This document shows positions 30,452 to 42,900 of a DNA stretch of 64,000 nt, one piece after another. This DNA comes from Leishmania martiniquensis. Its lineage: Eukaryota > Euglenozoa > Kinetoplastea > Trypanosomatida > Trypanosomatidae. Below the pieces are notes generated by a model. The model was not told the origin of the DNA, did no database searches, and worked only from the letters and a program-made list of their open reading frames with translations. Within the stretch, counting starts at the first letter, position 1. The number at the start of each line of letters is the position of its first letter. A program made the translations under genes and the position numbers. The stretch is taken from contig NC_090153.1 of the NCBI RefSeq assembly GCF_017916325.1, positions 431,501 through 495,500 of the forward strand, read 5' to 3'.

Positions 30452-31575
30452 GCCCAGTAAGCCTCACATGGTGTGGTGTCGCGCGGCTCCTGAGCTTTGA
30501 CTGAGGTGGTGGTGTATTGAGACGCACGTCAGGCTCGATGCCCATAGAAACGGTCATGAAGCCAGTCCGCACTGATATCATTGCCATTTTTTTCCGTTTT
30601 GCTGGCGTACTTTCCGAAGCGAGTAACAGCGCATATTCACTGACCTAAGCCGCTCAATCGCCACAGCAGCAATAGCAGCAGACCCGCGGACGAGCCTCCT
30701 ATTACGTGTTTAAGGGCGAAAAAAAGAGAGGTGAGGCGCAATCTGAATTTTTAGCCACTGGGACGAGTCGTAATGCCTGTGTGCGCCCGATTCACCGATC
30801 TGGTCACCTCGGAGAGGGTATGCGTCGCGGAGTACGCGCGCATCGGAGTGCGCGGCCAATTTTGCCTCCCCCCCCCGTGCAATGGCTAATCTTCGAACGG
30901 CCGGTTGAGGTGGAGGTGAACCTCATCGCACCAGAACATGTTCCCGGTACGCTTGACGAGCGGAGTCGTGAGTACTTGAGGCTAACTACCTTCGACAATT
31001 CGCTCTTCTTCTCGTCCCCTCTTTCTCTCGAGATTCCCGTTTGGTTCTGTCTTGGCATCTTGTCTTTGCCCACCTTTTTTTTCCACTTCGAAAAGAAATC
31101 GAGCTGTAGCGCACAGCAGCATCTGCAGAGGCACCAGCCTTAACCATCTTCGTGGATCTGCGTCATTTATTGTTGTACACTGCTATTGGCGTTCCTTCTC
31201 GGTTGTCGGCCTCCTCCTCTTGGTTTTCCCCCTTCGCTACGGTTGTACTGTTTCAGTCTGCGCAAAAAAAAAAGGGCCGCTGCGTGCCTTTCGTCTCGCG
31301 TCGTTGTTGCTCTTTTTTCCCGGGGCGCTTTTTCCTTGACTAATTTCTTGATCTCTGGACATTGCATTGTTGCTCCTTACTTCTGCCCGAGGCTGCCTCG
31401 TGCGTATTCCCGCCTTACTCCTCGCGTCCTCGTCTGACCGTGTGTCCAAAGGTGAGGCCGATCCGGTGTGCAGACTCTCTTTTTCTTCTATAGCTGCGCG
31501 CTTCCACTTTACGCCCCCCCTCCCCCACTCTTTCTCCCCCCTTTTTCCCCTTGAGCTCTTTTTGTAATCAGCATC
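30452..31575. other. Intergenic region with ZFAND2 splice acceptor
   Basis: Pyrimidine-rich spacer, T-runs near 31074 and an A-run at 31264-31273. No gene supported; a 145-codon frame at 30706-31143 lacks coding character. It ends in the tract 31508-31571. Confidence 0.6.
31508..31571 (+). promoter_or_regulatory. Polypyrimidine tract and trans-splice acceptor of the ZFAND2-like gene
   Basis: A nearly continuous C/T tract followed by GTAATCAG ends at 31570-31571, leaving only four bases before ATG 31576. Inferred from consensus; the implied 5' UTR is unusually short. Confidence 0.55.
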
Positions 31576-32640
31576 ATGCAGGTTGGCATGTATGACAGAG
31601 ATGATCAAATGTGCCAGTATGAGGGGTGCACAGAGATTGATCTACTGCCTGCCCTGTGTTCCCATTGCCATAAGCGATTCTGCTCACACCACCTCTCCCA
31701 CAGCGCACATCGCTGTACGGCCGTGACAGATGTGCGGGTAGGGACGTGCCCCATATGCCATCGCGTGGTGCCGTTGGAGTATCCGCGCCAAAACGTGGAC
31801 GAGGCAGTGTCCCGGCACATTGATCGCGCATGCCGCGATGTCCCGCAGAGCGGCTCGTTGTACGGGGGCACCTGGTCGAAGGGGCAGCCCGGCCGGCCCG
31901 GTGGTCGCCGCTTGGGCGGCTCGGTACGGCCGTGCAGCATTCAAGATTGTCACGAGCCCTCCGAGATGAGGGTAAAATGTGAGCAGTGCGGCCAGATGTT
32001 CTGCCTTCAGCACCGTGGGCCTCTGCAGCACAACTGCCGCGCCGCAGCCGCCACGCGCATCACCCTCGCATCCCTTCCTTCAGAGCGTAATGCAGGCGCG
32101 CTGGTGTCTCCGCTGGGTGGCAGCGCAGCTTCTGTAGCACGCCTGCTCACCCACCCCACCAACACCCCAGAAAAGGCGGTGGGCAAGGCGACAGAGCTGC
32201 CTTCTGACATGGTGACGTGCCTCCTGTGTTTCCTCATACCCACCCCTGCCTTCCAGCAGGGCGGCAGCATCGTCTGCGACAAGTTTGAACCGGTGCCTTC
32301 GTTCTTCATGTTCATGCCCAAGAACACGGCACTAGGCCGCCTCCTCGACATGGCTGTGGATCGTGCAGCCATTAACTCACCCGCGGTGCGCGCCGAAAAG
32401 CGATGGAACTCGTTCGCCGTTACATTTCCCATCCACGCTGAGGCCGAATCCGCCTACTATCCTCCTCTTCCACTCTCGACAGTCGTAGGAAAAAGTGTCA
32501 TTAGCAGGGCGGAGCGTGCGATTCTGTTCCTCTCGCCGCTTCCAGCCTTGCCCAAATGCGTAGTGGAGACGGTGCAGAGCTTGGAGAGGAAGGGGGCACT
32601 GCCGTCGTCATCGTCCAGTAAAGGGTGTCAAGTGCTTTAA
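31576..32640 (+). CDS. AN1-type zinc-finger protein, ZFAND2 family
   Basis: 354 aa. The order matches ZFAND2 (AIRAP) proteins, which bind ubiquitinated clients and the proteasome/Cdc48 machinery. AN1 finger 1 spans about 13-47 (Cys13, Cys18, Cys28, Cys31, Cys36, then HLSHSAHRC). A linker finger follows, with Cys58-x2-Cys61 and HIDRAC (His81, Cys86), the typical ZFAND2 element. AN1 finger 2 spans about 120-154 (Cys120, Cys125, Cys135, Cys138, Cys143, His146, His152, Cys154). The C-terminal 150 residues contain CLLCFLIP and FFMFMPKNTALGRLLDMA, possibly a ubiquitin-like fold as in ZFAND1. No ubiquitin-interacting motif or prenylation box is obvious at the end. Confidence 0.87.
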   Translation: MQVGMYDRDDQMCQYEGCTEIDLLPALCSHCHKRFCSHHLSHSAHRCTAVTDVRVGTCPICHRVVPLEYPRQNVDEAVSRHIDRACRDVPQSGSLYGGTWSKGQPGRPGGRRLGGSVRPCSIQDCHEPSEMRVKCEQCGQMFCLQHRGPLQHNCRAAAATRITLASLPSERNAGALVSPLGGSAASVARLLTHPTNTPEKAVGKATELPSDMVTCLLCFLIPTPAFQQGGSIVCDKFEPVPSFFMFMPKNTALGRLLDMAVDRAAINSPAVRAEKRWNSFAVTFPIHAEAESAYYPPLPLSTVVGKSVISRAERAILFLSPLPALPKCVVETVQSLERKGALPSSSSSKGCQVL

Positions 32641-34264
32641 TGAGACAACGAAAGCGACGAGGAGGAGAGAGGGAAGGAGTGACAGATGAGGAGGGCATCT
32701 GTATGGGCGTATATGTGCTGCCGCTGCTTCTCTTTCGTTCTCATCTTTGTGTGTGTGCGTGTGTGTGTGGTGCCCCCCTCATCTCCCTCCTCCTTTGCTG
32801 GCTCGTTTCGTTGTGGGCTGCCCACCCTTCGCTCCCTTGAATGCGTGCAGGATCGTCCGTTTCCTTTCTTACCCCTTTGACGTCTCCCTGTCACCGCCGC
32901 GCGCGTCCTCTCGCTGCTGTGGCCAGTGTCCCGCCCTTCCCCCCTCTTTTTCTTCCTTCACGACCTCCGTCGCAGGCGTCGGCTTTCGGTCAAGCCAACT
33001 TGTCCCCGCTCTCTTTATTTTCTCTACAACACCCTTCCCTCCTCCCTTCTTTTGGGCGATGGAGGCGATGCAGCTTCATGGGAAGCGACATTGCCGGGAG
33101 AGGGTGGGGAAGGGGAGGCCTGGGGCGGTACTCTCTCAATCTCTTTCATACCTTCCCGCTCTTTAATGGTCACATCTGTTCACCCAGAGAAACAAAGCGA
33201 ATTGAACGGCACCTCTTATTGTCACTATGCGGTTGTGGGTAAAGTTTGCAGGGAGGGGGAGGGGGGAGGTGAGGGCTGGGGTGGGGAATGAGGCATGCCA
33301 TCCACTCTCTTCCTCAGTCCTGTTGGTTTCTATACCGAGAGCACGGGCCGCTCCCCCTCCTATCGTCGCCTCCCTCTTCCCACTTCGGCTTCCCACTTCT
33401 TTCCTCGCCTCCCTTTCCCAGCCTGCTCCCTCTAAAGAAGAAAAAGGAAAGAGCACTCGCTGACCTGCCAGGACATCCATCGCATGCGTCAGGAAATGCT
33501 CACCTCCGTCCATTTCGCCAGGCGCAAACCTCTCGTTTACTGCTCTTGTGGTTACCCTCGAATTGAATTGATCCTTATTGTTGCAGCTGGATGCCCCTCT
33601 CTGCCCTGCCTCGAAGGACGTGCTCGGATAGCATTCAGCTACTGTCCCCTCTGAGGTGATCCACTCTACTTCACGCTCTCTCTTTCCCTCTCTCTCCTCC
33701 CCTTCCTTACGTCCCCGCCTCCCGCTTATGGGGCTGAATGCCCTCGCTTCGGGAAATAGCCCAGCCAGCTTCAAAAGCAAACGTTTCACATCCTTCCACC
33801 CTCGACCTTTACACGCACCCTCCCTCCCTCTCTCCCTCCAAGAAAAAAAAACTTAGTCCATCAAGCAACTTCTGCAGGCGCCTTCCGTTTTCCTCCGCTT
33901 CTCTTCTGTTCGTGTTTCCTGTACGCCATCGGTGCACGCGCACCCAAACTTTGCTTTACAGTATTTGCTGACCTTCTCCTCTCCTTTGCGCTGTGTACAC
34001 CAAGTCGCGCTTCGTCCAAGGGACTCTTAACCCCCCCTCCGCCCCCCCCAACACACACTCACGGCCAGACAGACAGACGCTGACATTCTCGTTGAGCGGG
34101 CACTCAGCGCTGCACTCTTCGTTGCGACACAGCTGATAACAAAGGAGGGGACGCCACATATAGGAGAGGCGTTCTTTACGCATACACGCCCTCTGCTGTT
34201 CCCACGCGCTTCGAAAGAGCATATAAACACACTCGCGATATCAGACTACAGTGGCACCTACACA
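32641..34264. other. Intergenic region
   Basis: T/C-rich spacer with GT repeat at 32749-32769 and several polypyrimidine tracts (33655-33720, 33818-33842). Longest frames are low-complexity Ser/Pro/Leu. No gene supported. Confidence 0.6.
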
Positions 34265-34975
34265 ATGAACGCCCATCCACCCCAGTTGATGGAGGCTACG
34301 TCCGCTAAGATAGTAATGCTCGGTGAGTCTGGTGCCGGCAAGAGCTCCATCGCGCTGCGCTTTGCGCGCAATGAGTTCTTAGCCAACCAGGAGACCACCA
34401 TTGGTGCTGCCTTTCTGTCCAAGACCGTGGTGATACCGCCTTCGCGCGGCGCCGCGGCTGCCCCGGGCGGTACCGCCTCTGCCCACGCTCTTCAGCAGCA
34501 GATGCGCGCCCTCAAGTATGAAATTTGGGATACGGCGGGGCAGGAACGCTTCCGCTCTCTCGCCCCGATTTACTACCGCGGCGCCTGCGGTGCCCTTGTC
34601 GTTTATGATATCACGAATAGCGAGAGCCTCAAGAAGGCGCAGACTTGGATCAAGGAGCTCCGCGCTAACGCAGACCCGTCGCTCATTATCGTGCTCGTCG
34701 GAAACAAGAAGGATTTGGAGTCTCTGCGCCAGGTGTCCTTCGAGGATGGCCAGCGTCTCGCAGCCGAGGAGCAGCTCGCCGCTTTCTACGAGACTTCAGC
34801 GAAGGACAACAGCAATGTCGAGCAGGCGTTTCTCGATTTAGCTGGCAAACTTCTCGATCAAGGCTTGGGCAACCGGGGCGGGGCTGCTGGAGGTGCGCGG
34901 GGCGGTGTGCTTGCACCGCGTGGCGAGCACTTAGAGCAGGGTAACGAGCCAGCCGCACAGTCCACGTGCTGTTGA
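34265..34975 (+). CDS. RAB5: Rab5-type small GTPase
   Basis: 236 aa early-endosome Rab. Nucleotide-binding elements are intact: GESGAGKSS with Lys26, switch I ETTIGAAFLSKTV (Thr45), WDTAGQERF with Gln93, GNKKD and ETSAK. The IGAAF effector signature is typical of Rab5. The tail ends STCC, a double-cysteine geranylgeranylation site. An Ala/Gly/Gln-rich insertion of about 24 residues (59-82) sits between the strand after switch I and the WDTAG loop, where Rab5 proteins normally have none. The hypervariable C-terminus is Gly/Ala-rich. Leishmania has more than one Rab5 isoform, so I do not assign A or B. Rab5 normally recruits CORVET, whose VPS16 subunit is encoded in this window. Confidence 0.93.
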   Translation: MNAHPPQLMEATSAKIVMLGESGAGKSSIALRFARNEFLANQETTIGAAFLSKTVVIPPSRGAAAAPGGTASAHALQQQMRALKYEIWDTAGQERFRSLAPIYYRGACGALVVYDITNSESLKKAQTWIKELRANADPSLIIVLVGNKKDLESLRQVSFEDGQRLAAEEQLAAFYETSAKDNSNVEQAFLDLAGKLLDQGLGNRGGAAGGARGGVLAPRGEHLEQGNEPAAQSTCC

Positions 34976-37130
34976 CTGTCCCCCTTGGTGACAATGTTTG
35001 CGTTGCCGTCGTCCTCTCCTTCTCGTGGGCGTTTCCTCGTCTCCGGTGCCCGAAGAGACGTGGGAGGATCCCTGCGCCTATGCAGATAACGAAGGAGGAA
35101 GAGAGAGCGGTGTACGGCAGAGGAGTCGTCCGTCGGGCCCGTTACAACTGCATGCGGCTCGACGTGGGCTTTGCTGCTGCACACTCCACGGGCCGAGAGC
35201 CGTTTTATTTTTCCCTTTTATTGCCTCTAGCCTTTTTTCGCTTTGCTCTTTGCGTTCAGCTTTTCTCACGTTGTCGATGGCCGCGACGGCGGTGCTTTTT
35301 TTCCCTCCTTTTTTTTTCTGAAGTCACGCCTTTGTGGTGCCGATGCCACCGCCACACGTCCACACAGGCGCGCCCCTTCCCCTCTCCTCCCCCTCAAAAC
35401 AAGAAAAAAGAACGAAATGAACAGCCCCTTGACCCCCTCTTGCGCCTCTTTGCTTCCTTTTGTTGTCTCCCCCCTGCCGCTCCAGTTGTGCTCGTCCATC
35501 TCGATTCCACGCTAGAGATAGGGAACCACATGCGCGCAGCCACACGTCGGTAATCTCATCGCGCGTGCACGAGGTTTTGTCAGCAAAGGGGTCTCCAGTA
35601 TCAATGGAGCTTGGCTTCCGAACTGGAGAGCCGAGGCTCTCTTGCGCACTTGTGCTCTGTCTCGCGCGTGTAGGGCTTCCCTCTGACCGATAGTCTCCGA
35701 GGTTTGACTGCTATTCCGTGTGTTCAGTACAAATGAAGACAGATCACATCCGACATTATCCAACGAAGAACCACCACCCTCCACTCATTCACGCGTCTCG
35801 GGAAACAGAGATGAGAGAGAGAGAGGAAGGCAAAGGGGCTGAGTGGGGTGTGTGGGGGAAAGCTCAAGATGGATAGTGGTAAGCGTACCGTCGGTTCCTT
35901 CCCGCTTTTCTTCTCCCCCACGTCACCTTTCCGATTAGGACGCACTGCCCACTCGATCCTGGGCGTATTGTCTATGCTTGCGCTATGTTCTGTTTTCCAC
36001 GGCCGCTCAAAAAAGAAAGAGAAAGCAATGAGGTGTTTCCTGTCATTTTATGAGTGTGACCGCCGCGCTACCGAGACGATTACGGCACACACACACACAC
36101 GCAGCAGCTCGAAAACACACATCAATCCCAGCGTTACCGCCATCACGCAAGAGAGGGAGCTGTGGGACGGGTGAAGGGGGGGGTGCTGGATGCGATGGGG
36201 AAAAGAAGGAACAATCCCACCTATTATTCATTCTCCTACAGTCGCCCTTGCTGATTTGTTGCTTGGTACCTTTTCCCCTCTGGCGCTGCTATTGATTCGT
36301 TTGATCGGCCCTTTCCTGCCCCACCCTTCTCTCTGTGATGCTCACACGAAACTGTTTCTCGTTTTGTCTCACTCTCCCTAGTTTTTCCTTTTGGCGATAC
36401 TACCTTTCTTCGAAGAGCTGTATGGACTCGTCCTTTCTCCTCCCTGCGTCATTAAGAGGCTTCGGTGTTCGACGGTGAGCCTCTGCATGCATGCGCGCAC
36501 AGTGGAGAGGAGGCATACACGCCTAACGATCATGCAGAAAACAAAACGCTTCCGTGCGTATGTGCTTCCCTCCCAATGTGGCGGCCCTGTGGTCTGGTCG
36601 AACCCCCCTCCCGGTTCATGTCCGGTGGTCCTTTTCTTCGTTTGCTTTTCCCCTTTTATTTCGCCCTCGCATCTACTGCTCCTTCGGCCTTCCTCTCCGC
36701 ACGCAGACTGAGGGAATAGCGAGCTGCGGGTTCGCCCCCCATTCTCAGTCTCTCCGTCTGTGGGGTATCTGCGCACCATCCTTTCGGCCTCTGCTCCCCT
36801 ACTTGCCCGTGTGTGTGCTTTTAAGTTGCCCTTTCTCTGCTTTCTCGCCTCTCTCTTCTTTTTCTCGTCAGATGGCAGGGAGGGAGGCACCCGGCGCGTT
36901 GCATCGGAAGCAGTCCCCTGGGCTGTGGGGCAGCCAAGCAAGGCCGCGTGCCCCTGCCAAAGGTGAGGCACCTCTGCCGGTGACGGAGCCGAGCCCTCCA
37001 GCGTGTGGTCGTGTGGGGGCAACGTGATGCAGCGCTAGGGGTGCTGTTGGCCAGGCCCTGGGCGGCGCTGCGCTGGAGTGACCTGCGACAGTGAGGAAGC
37101 TCACACTATACATATAGCGGGCTGAGCTTC
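34976..37130. other. Intergenic region; possible 5' extension of repeat copy B
   Basis: Pyrimidine-rich spacer with CA repeat at 36088-36103 and G-run at 36175-36183. From about 36880 composition becomes G-rich, like the retroposon-like copy B that follows; this may be the less conserved 5' part of the same element. No gene supported. Confidence 0.5.
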
Positions 37131-37366
37131 AGCGTGGCTCGGACGCATCTCGCCCGGGCCTGACCAGCACCCAGTGGTGTAGGGAGCCTGAGGCCCCCCT
37201 GAGGAGGGGGGAGGGGGAAGCGGCAGCCGGGTGCCGCGCTGTGGATGCTGCGCCGCCGCATGGCTCTCATGCGTCTCTGCAGGGCTGCTGCGCAGCGCGC
37301 GATATGGGCCTGCGAAAGGGCCGGGAGCGGCGTACAGCTGAGCTCGTCCGCTGCATGGCGGAGAGG
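37131..37366 (+). repeat. Retroposon-like interspersed repeat, copy B (SIDER candidate)
   Basis: Direct copy of 2192-2472, with the same ordered landmarks and about 45 bp fewer in the middle. It ends with the same GCTGCATGGCGGAGAGG. Repeat R2 begins about 350 bp downstream. SIDER identity is inferred. Confidence 0.6.
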
Positions 37367-37714
37367 CGATCCTCTATCGAAGTTCTTTCGTTGCGCTTCT
37401 TTCGTCTCCGTCTCGTCCTGTGCTGTGGTGTCGGTGATTCGGCGGTGTCCCGGCTTCGTTCTTTAGCCGGCTCTGCTGAGCGTCACAGTTATATATGTGG
37501 GCCTCCGCGCCTCCCGGCAGGCCGCACACACACACCTCTGGCCCAGCGCTGGCGCACACTTCCGCAAGCCGCTCGTGGCTGGGCTGCTGGGCGGCTTTCT
37601 CGGCAAAGAGAGGCTTGCGGTAGGCGTGCGACGAGCCTCCTTCCTGACGCAGCACCGTTAGCCGCTGCGCCCAAACAGTGTGGTACAGATGTGGAACCGG
37701 ACGGGTTGTCGGTG

Positions 37715-38403
37715 GCGCACGATGGTGGCGCTGGCGGGGGCCGCTGGAGCGCGCGTGGCGTGCGAAAAGCGAGCGCCACTGCCGCTGCAGCGGGCCCACG
37801 CGCTCCCCCCTCCCCTCCCCTTCCTCCCCCCGAGTGCTGCTGCGCATGGGCCCTGCCGCGACGGAGGGTGGCGCGTGGCGGCGTATGTGCGCACGGGCGC
37901 TGCCGGCCCGTTGTGTGCTGGGGTGCAGGGCACAGCTGACGCGCCCCGCGTGGCGCCGACGGGGGTGGCGGATGAGGCCTGCGAGCTGCCGGGGCAGCCG
38001 GGTTGTCGTGAGGCGGGCCCCGCAACGGCAGAATGCGAGCACTGTGCGCGGCGCTCGGCGCTGGGAGGTGATGGCGGCAGGGGCGGGAGGCGACCATGCG
38101 CGAGGGGGGTCGCCTGCGTGCGGCTGGTCCGCGTCCTTCCTGGGCTCGTGCGGCATGCGCCGGCGCCTTGCCCTGCCACCCGTACGGGAGGGGCCCTGGG
38201 TGCTGCCCTGCGCTGGTTGGCGGGGTGAGGTCTGCCTGTGTCGGTCTGGCGCCGATGGCGCGGCGCGTATGTGGGGGAAGGGCTAGGAGTGCGAGAAGGG
38301 CCTGTGTGGCGCATGGGCCGACTCGGCGGCTCGTTCTCGATGGGCGTAGGGCTGAGCTGTTGTCCTCGAGAGGGGTGGGTGGGCTGTGTGGGTGTGTGCG
38401 TAC
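37715..38403 (-). repeat. GC-rich dispersed repeat R2 (truncated copy)
   Basis: Matches 49918-50606 at a constant offset of 12,203 bases, with no indel noticed, and the first 515 bases are the reverse complement of R1 (7352-7866). It lacks the half of the element containing the hairpin. Beyond 38230 it shares with R3, but not R1, a further 170 bp ending GGGTGGGCTGTGTGGG, showing that R2 and R3 are the closer pair. Strand is given relative to R1. Confidence 0.9.
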
Positions 38404-39980
38404 ACGCTTGCTGTGGTGCTGGTGGAGTTGCATGGACACACGCGGTGATGGTGGTGGGGGCTGGATGTGTGGGCAGTGAGTGTGTTTGGGTGAGGGCGAA
38501 AGTGTTCTCTGTGCTTAGCGGCACTGTTTGGGGTCTTTGGCGTCGTCGCCGGCGCTGCGAGCTTGTTCGGTGGCGCATGCGCGAGGGAACTCAGTTTTTT
38601 CTTGTTTTCACGTTTCGTTGCCGTTTGGTTTTAGTGTTTTATTCATGGAGTATGACGCGCACCTCTCTGCTGACTGTCGTGCTTGCGCCTGCATCGCGTT
38701 GCTCCTCTCGTACTGACTGCTTTGGAGTGTGCCTTGGTGGTACTGCGTTGGCGGCCTTCTTTGTTTGTGTGACAGGCGAAGTGACCATGCCGTAGAATGT
38801 GAAGACAGTTGCAAGGAAGCCCCAAGGCTCCACACTGTCTAGGAGCGCATGCGTGCTCCTGTCGTGAGCAGGCGATGGAGGAAGAGGGTGCGAAGAGGCA
38901 CCTCCACTGCCGGGGGAGCACTTGTCAGCCGTTCCCTGAGGAAAGAGTGTGCCAGGGCGGTAGAGAAGTGGAAAGGAGAGGGGGTGGTGGTGGAGCTAAA
39001 CGTCTGAGTACCTCTCATGCACTCCGACGTCTGCTTCCCGGTCGAGGAGACAGTCTTTCGCTCGTCTCCTCTTTTTTTTCGCTTCCCGATAATTCTCGCG
39101 TGCGCTGCGACGTCGGAAGGCGTCACGCGGGTGGAGGGAAGCGATGCGGTACGGCACGCTGCACCGAAGCTGATGAGAGCCGCCGCGCTGCACTTCTCCG
39201 CGCGCTCTGCAGTGTTGTACAGAGGAGCTCATGGATTTCTTTCGACGCTTTCCCAACGTGCTTTGTCTTTTTTTCTTCGCTCTCTTTCTCTTGTACTCGC
39301 GGGAAACCGTCACGGGCTTCTCTGAGGCATGCACCCAAGTTGCCGAGCTCAGGCTGTGCACAAACACACACACACATATATATATACGCACAGGGGCGAC
39401 GTTGATTTTGAATGGAAACGGCGAGGGGCCGTGCCGACAGAGTCGCTCGAGAGTGAGGTAACGTTCACACGGCCTACCCTATACACATTGCTCGAGGATT
39501 CGCACTGGAGCAGAGCTGCTTATCGTTAAGGCATACACACACACACGTACATGCATACATGCAGGCTCCTTTTTCTTTTTGGCTTCTCTGCTGACCAGTC
39601 ACGTAGATAGAAACATAGATTGCTGTAGCCCCCCTGTAAGACGACCTGGGAGAGTTTTCAGTGGCCAAGTAACGGCATCAGCAACAAAGAGGGAGGGCAG
39701 CAGGAGAGGAGCCGAGAAGGCAAACTAACCTTTTTTTCTTTTTGATGAGAGTTGTTTCTGCTTCTCTGTAGTCTTTTGTTGCTTCACCTCACAGACGTGC
39801 GTACTTCTGCTCCCTCTCCCTCCATCTGCACCTCTCCTCTCCCAGTGCGCTTCGTTTTTTTTTTGCGTATGCATCGACAAACTGCGATAGGCAGAGCTTA
39901 CACGATACCCCATCGCAGGCTCTTCCACCTTCCCGGAGTCGTCTGCCGCGATCTCCCGCTTTGGAGGACGGCGCCTCCAA
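38404..39980. other. Intergenic region
   Basis: Spacer with T-run at 39070-39078, CA/TA repeat at 39364-39387 and CA repeat at 39534-39546. Short frames only; no gene supported. Pyrimidine tracts at 39728-39745 and 39750-39793 and the T-run at 39855-39864 may serve as acceptors for the next gene. Confidence 0.6.
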
Positions 39981-42900
39981 ATGAGCGCATCTGAGCGACC
40001 ACCACCGAGTGCTGCGATATCCAGTCTTGGTGACGCACCTGACGCTAGCGCAGCGCGGGTAGCACAGCAGCCAGGGGCTAGCGCGCCCCCTCCGGAGGCA
40101 ACAGTACCGTCTTTGCGCATTACATCAGTCGCTGACGCCGCCGTTGCGCCGGCAGATGATGACAAGGGGAGTGCGGCCAACAATCGTGACGGCTGTTCCT
40201 TGTACAGCGTAGGCGGCGAGCTGCACTCGTGGACGGGGCGACAGGAGGACGAGGAAGCCCTTCCACTTGCAGGTGACGCCTTTACATTGCAGAAGGGTAG
40301 TGCTTCCACTCTCGCAGCTGCGCGGTCTCCGCCGGCGCAGCAGCGGGCTTCACTGCTCTTCGACACCGCAGTTGCGACAGAAGCGTTGCTTGCACGTGTC
40401 CAGCAGCAACAACCCTCAGCGGAGCCGCCGCCGCCGCATCCATGTCCCGTTGGGAGCGATACGCAGTCTCGGCGCACGCAAGGGCCGATCTACTCCATTC
40501 TTGGCCGCCCTCCGCCGGCACCGCAAGTCTCTGCGACCACTGCTGCAGCACCCCCGTGCGGCCCATACCCGTACGCCTATCCCACTCCTCAGCGTGATTC
40601 CTCCGCACCTTCCTCTGCGGCGATGCCGACTGCTGCGCTTGGGGGACTCCGCAGCGTCTCTCCGACCTCGACGGTGGACTTCATCGAGATCGAACACAAG
40701 CAGAAGGAGCTGCGTGACGCGGTGGAGCACCACGTTCAGTCTTTGGAGCGCTCTCTCGCCTTGAGAGATGAGGAGGTGGCCACTCTTTCGTCGCGGCTGC
40801 GCAAGCTTGAGGAGGACTACCAGTTCAACTACAATCTAATAGCGGAGCGGGATGCCGCGTTGGAGGAGGCGTCGGGGCAGCTGCAGCGGCTCTACCGCGA
40901 GCTGAAGCGCCTGACGGAGGAGTCGACCCGCATGGAGAAGAGAATCGACACAGCAGAGAAAGATGCCAAGGCAGCTCGACAGCGTGTGCGCGAGGTGGAG
41001 GAAGAGCGTGACTCTGCGGTGCGACAAGTGCAGAGAGACTTCGCGATAAAGGAGCGTCACCTAACGGAGGCGTTGCGCGCAAAGGAGGAGGCGCTCGAGG
41101 AGGAGCAGGCGGAGCAGCACGCTTGGTACAAGGAGCGGGCCAAGGCGTTGGAGGAGGAGCGCGCCGTCATGGCTGACCGCAGCGCTTTGGTGTCCATGGA
41201 GGCAGAGGACCGCTTCAAGCAGCAGATCGCCCGACTCCAGACGGAGGTATCGGGACTGCAGCAGGCGTTGAAGGACGCACGCCAGCAGAAGGCAGACGCT
41301 GACAGGCGTATTGCGGCGGCAGAAGAGGCGAACTCGGCCCTCGCGCACGAGTCTACCATGTCACAGCAGCGCCACGAAGCTTTCGTACAGGAGGCCGCAC
41401 TGGCCAAGAAGGAATTGGAGGAGCGACTTGTGCGAGTCGTCGGCGATGCTGAAAAGCGCGTACTCGCAGCGGAAGCGACTGCACGGGAGGAAGCGGGCCG
41501 TGCTTCGCGCACGGAGTTAGAGCGCACTCGCCTCCAGTCGATGTTGGCGGAGGCGCAGGAGCGTTTGCAGCATCTCACCACACGCTACGACGAGGATGTC
41601 GCGCGCTTCACCAAGGAGCGGCAGCAGCTTCTCAAGAGCAGCGACGAGGCGATGGCGGCCACTGCCACGGTAGAACAGGAATTGCACGACACAAAGCGGG
41701 AGCTGGAGCAGCAGCGCCGCCTGGCTTCGGAGGAGTCAACGCGTCTGCGCCGCGAGGTGGAGCGCGCGCAGGAAGCGTCAGAGGTGGCCCACAAGGAGCT
41801 CGTGGCCGCCAATGAGAAGTGTAGCAACTGGAGGGTAGAGGCGCAGCGCCTCGAGTCCGAGGTGCATCGCTGGAAGGCTGAGGAAGGCAAGACGGCGACG
41901 AGTGGGCGACAGGAGTGCTCCGCGTGGGAGGAGAAGTACCGGCAGGCTGAGCTTCAGGCGCAGCTCCTCCAGGAGGAGGTCCAGCAGACAAAGAAGACCC
42001 AGCAAGCCGCGGTGGAGCAGGCACAGGCCGAGGTAATACGACTTACGCGCGAGCTTCACGCCAGCGAGGCGTCGCGTCGTGCTCTGGACGACCGACTTCA
42101 CCTGCAGAAAGACTTCAGGGAGGAACGAGATGAGCTTCAGATGCTGCGTATGGAGAGGGAGCAGCTGCAGAAGCGCGTGGCGGAGCTCGAGCACACCAAC
42201 GCAGAGGTGAGGTTGCAGGTGGCGAACTTCGCTGCTGAGTTGCAGAACGACCCGGTCATAAAGGCGGCCAAGGAGACACAGCAGCGCGCTGTCGCGCTGC
42301 AGCAGGAACTGGCACATGCCAGGGCAGAGGCGCAGCTGTTGCAGGATTCATTGAGGACCAAAGAGGAGGAGCTGGGGCGGCTGCAAACCGAAATGCTGCG
42401 CGTCCAGGTGCTCGTTGCCAACGACGGAACAGAGTCGCCCCCTGTGGACGCGCATACCCACCTTGCCATCGGGGCCGCCACCCTCAGCGACCATGTCTCG
42501 CGCGCGTTGCACCGACAGCAGCAGCAGATGCGCTCGGAGTACAGCCGCATGCGCGAATCATACGAGGAGATGGTGCGCGAGCTGGACCGACAGCGGCGTC
42601 GCCGGCGCAGGTCGGCTCGCCGTTCGCGCACTGCGTCAGCGACCTCGTCGTCATCCGCGGGCTCCTTGTCAGCTCAAGACGCCAAAGAGCCCAAGCACCA
42701 TCACAAACAAGGAGATGTGGAGCGACCGGCTGCCCCCGCCGCCTCCGTGCCGCCGCAACTTCCCGACTCCAAGACTGCGCATCTATTGCAGGAGTCGGAG
42801 GTGTGGCGCCAGCGATGCATGCAGCTGGAGCAGCAACTGCTCGCTGTGCTCCGTGAGCGCGACCGCCTCCAGAAGGAGCTGCAGCTCGCCAAACAGGACG

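Noticed and set aside
37489..38439. 316-codon minus strand ORF in R2
   Set aside because: All frames are open in this GC-rich repeat; this one extends into unrelated flank and is not shared with R1 or R3.
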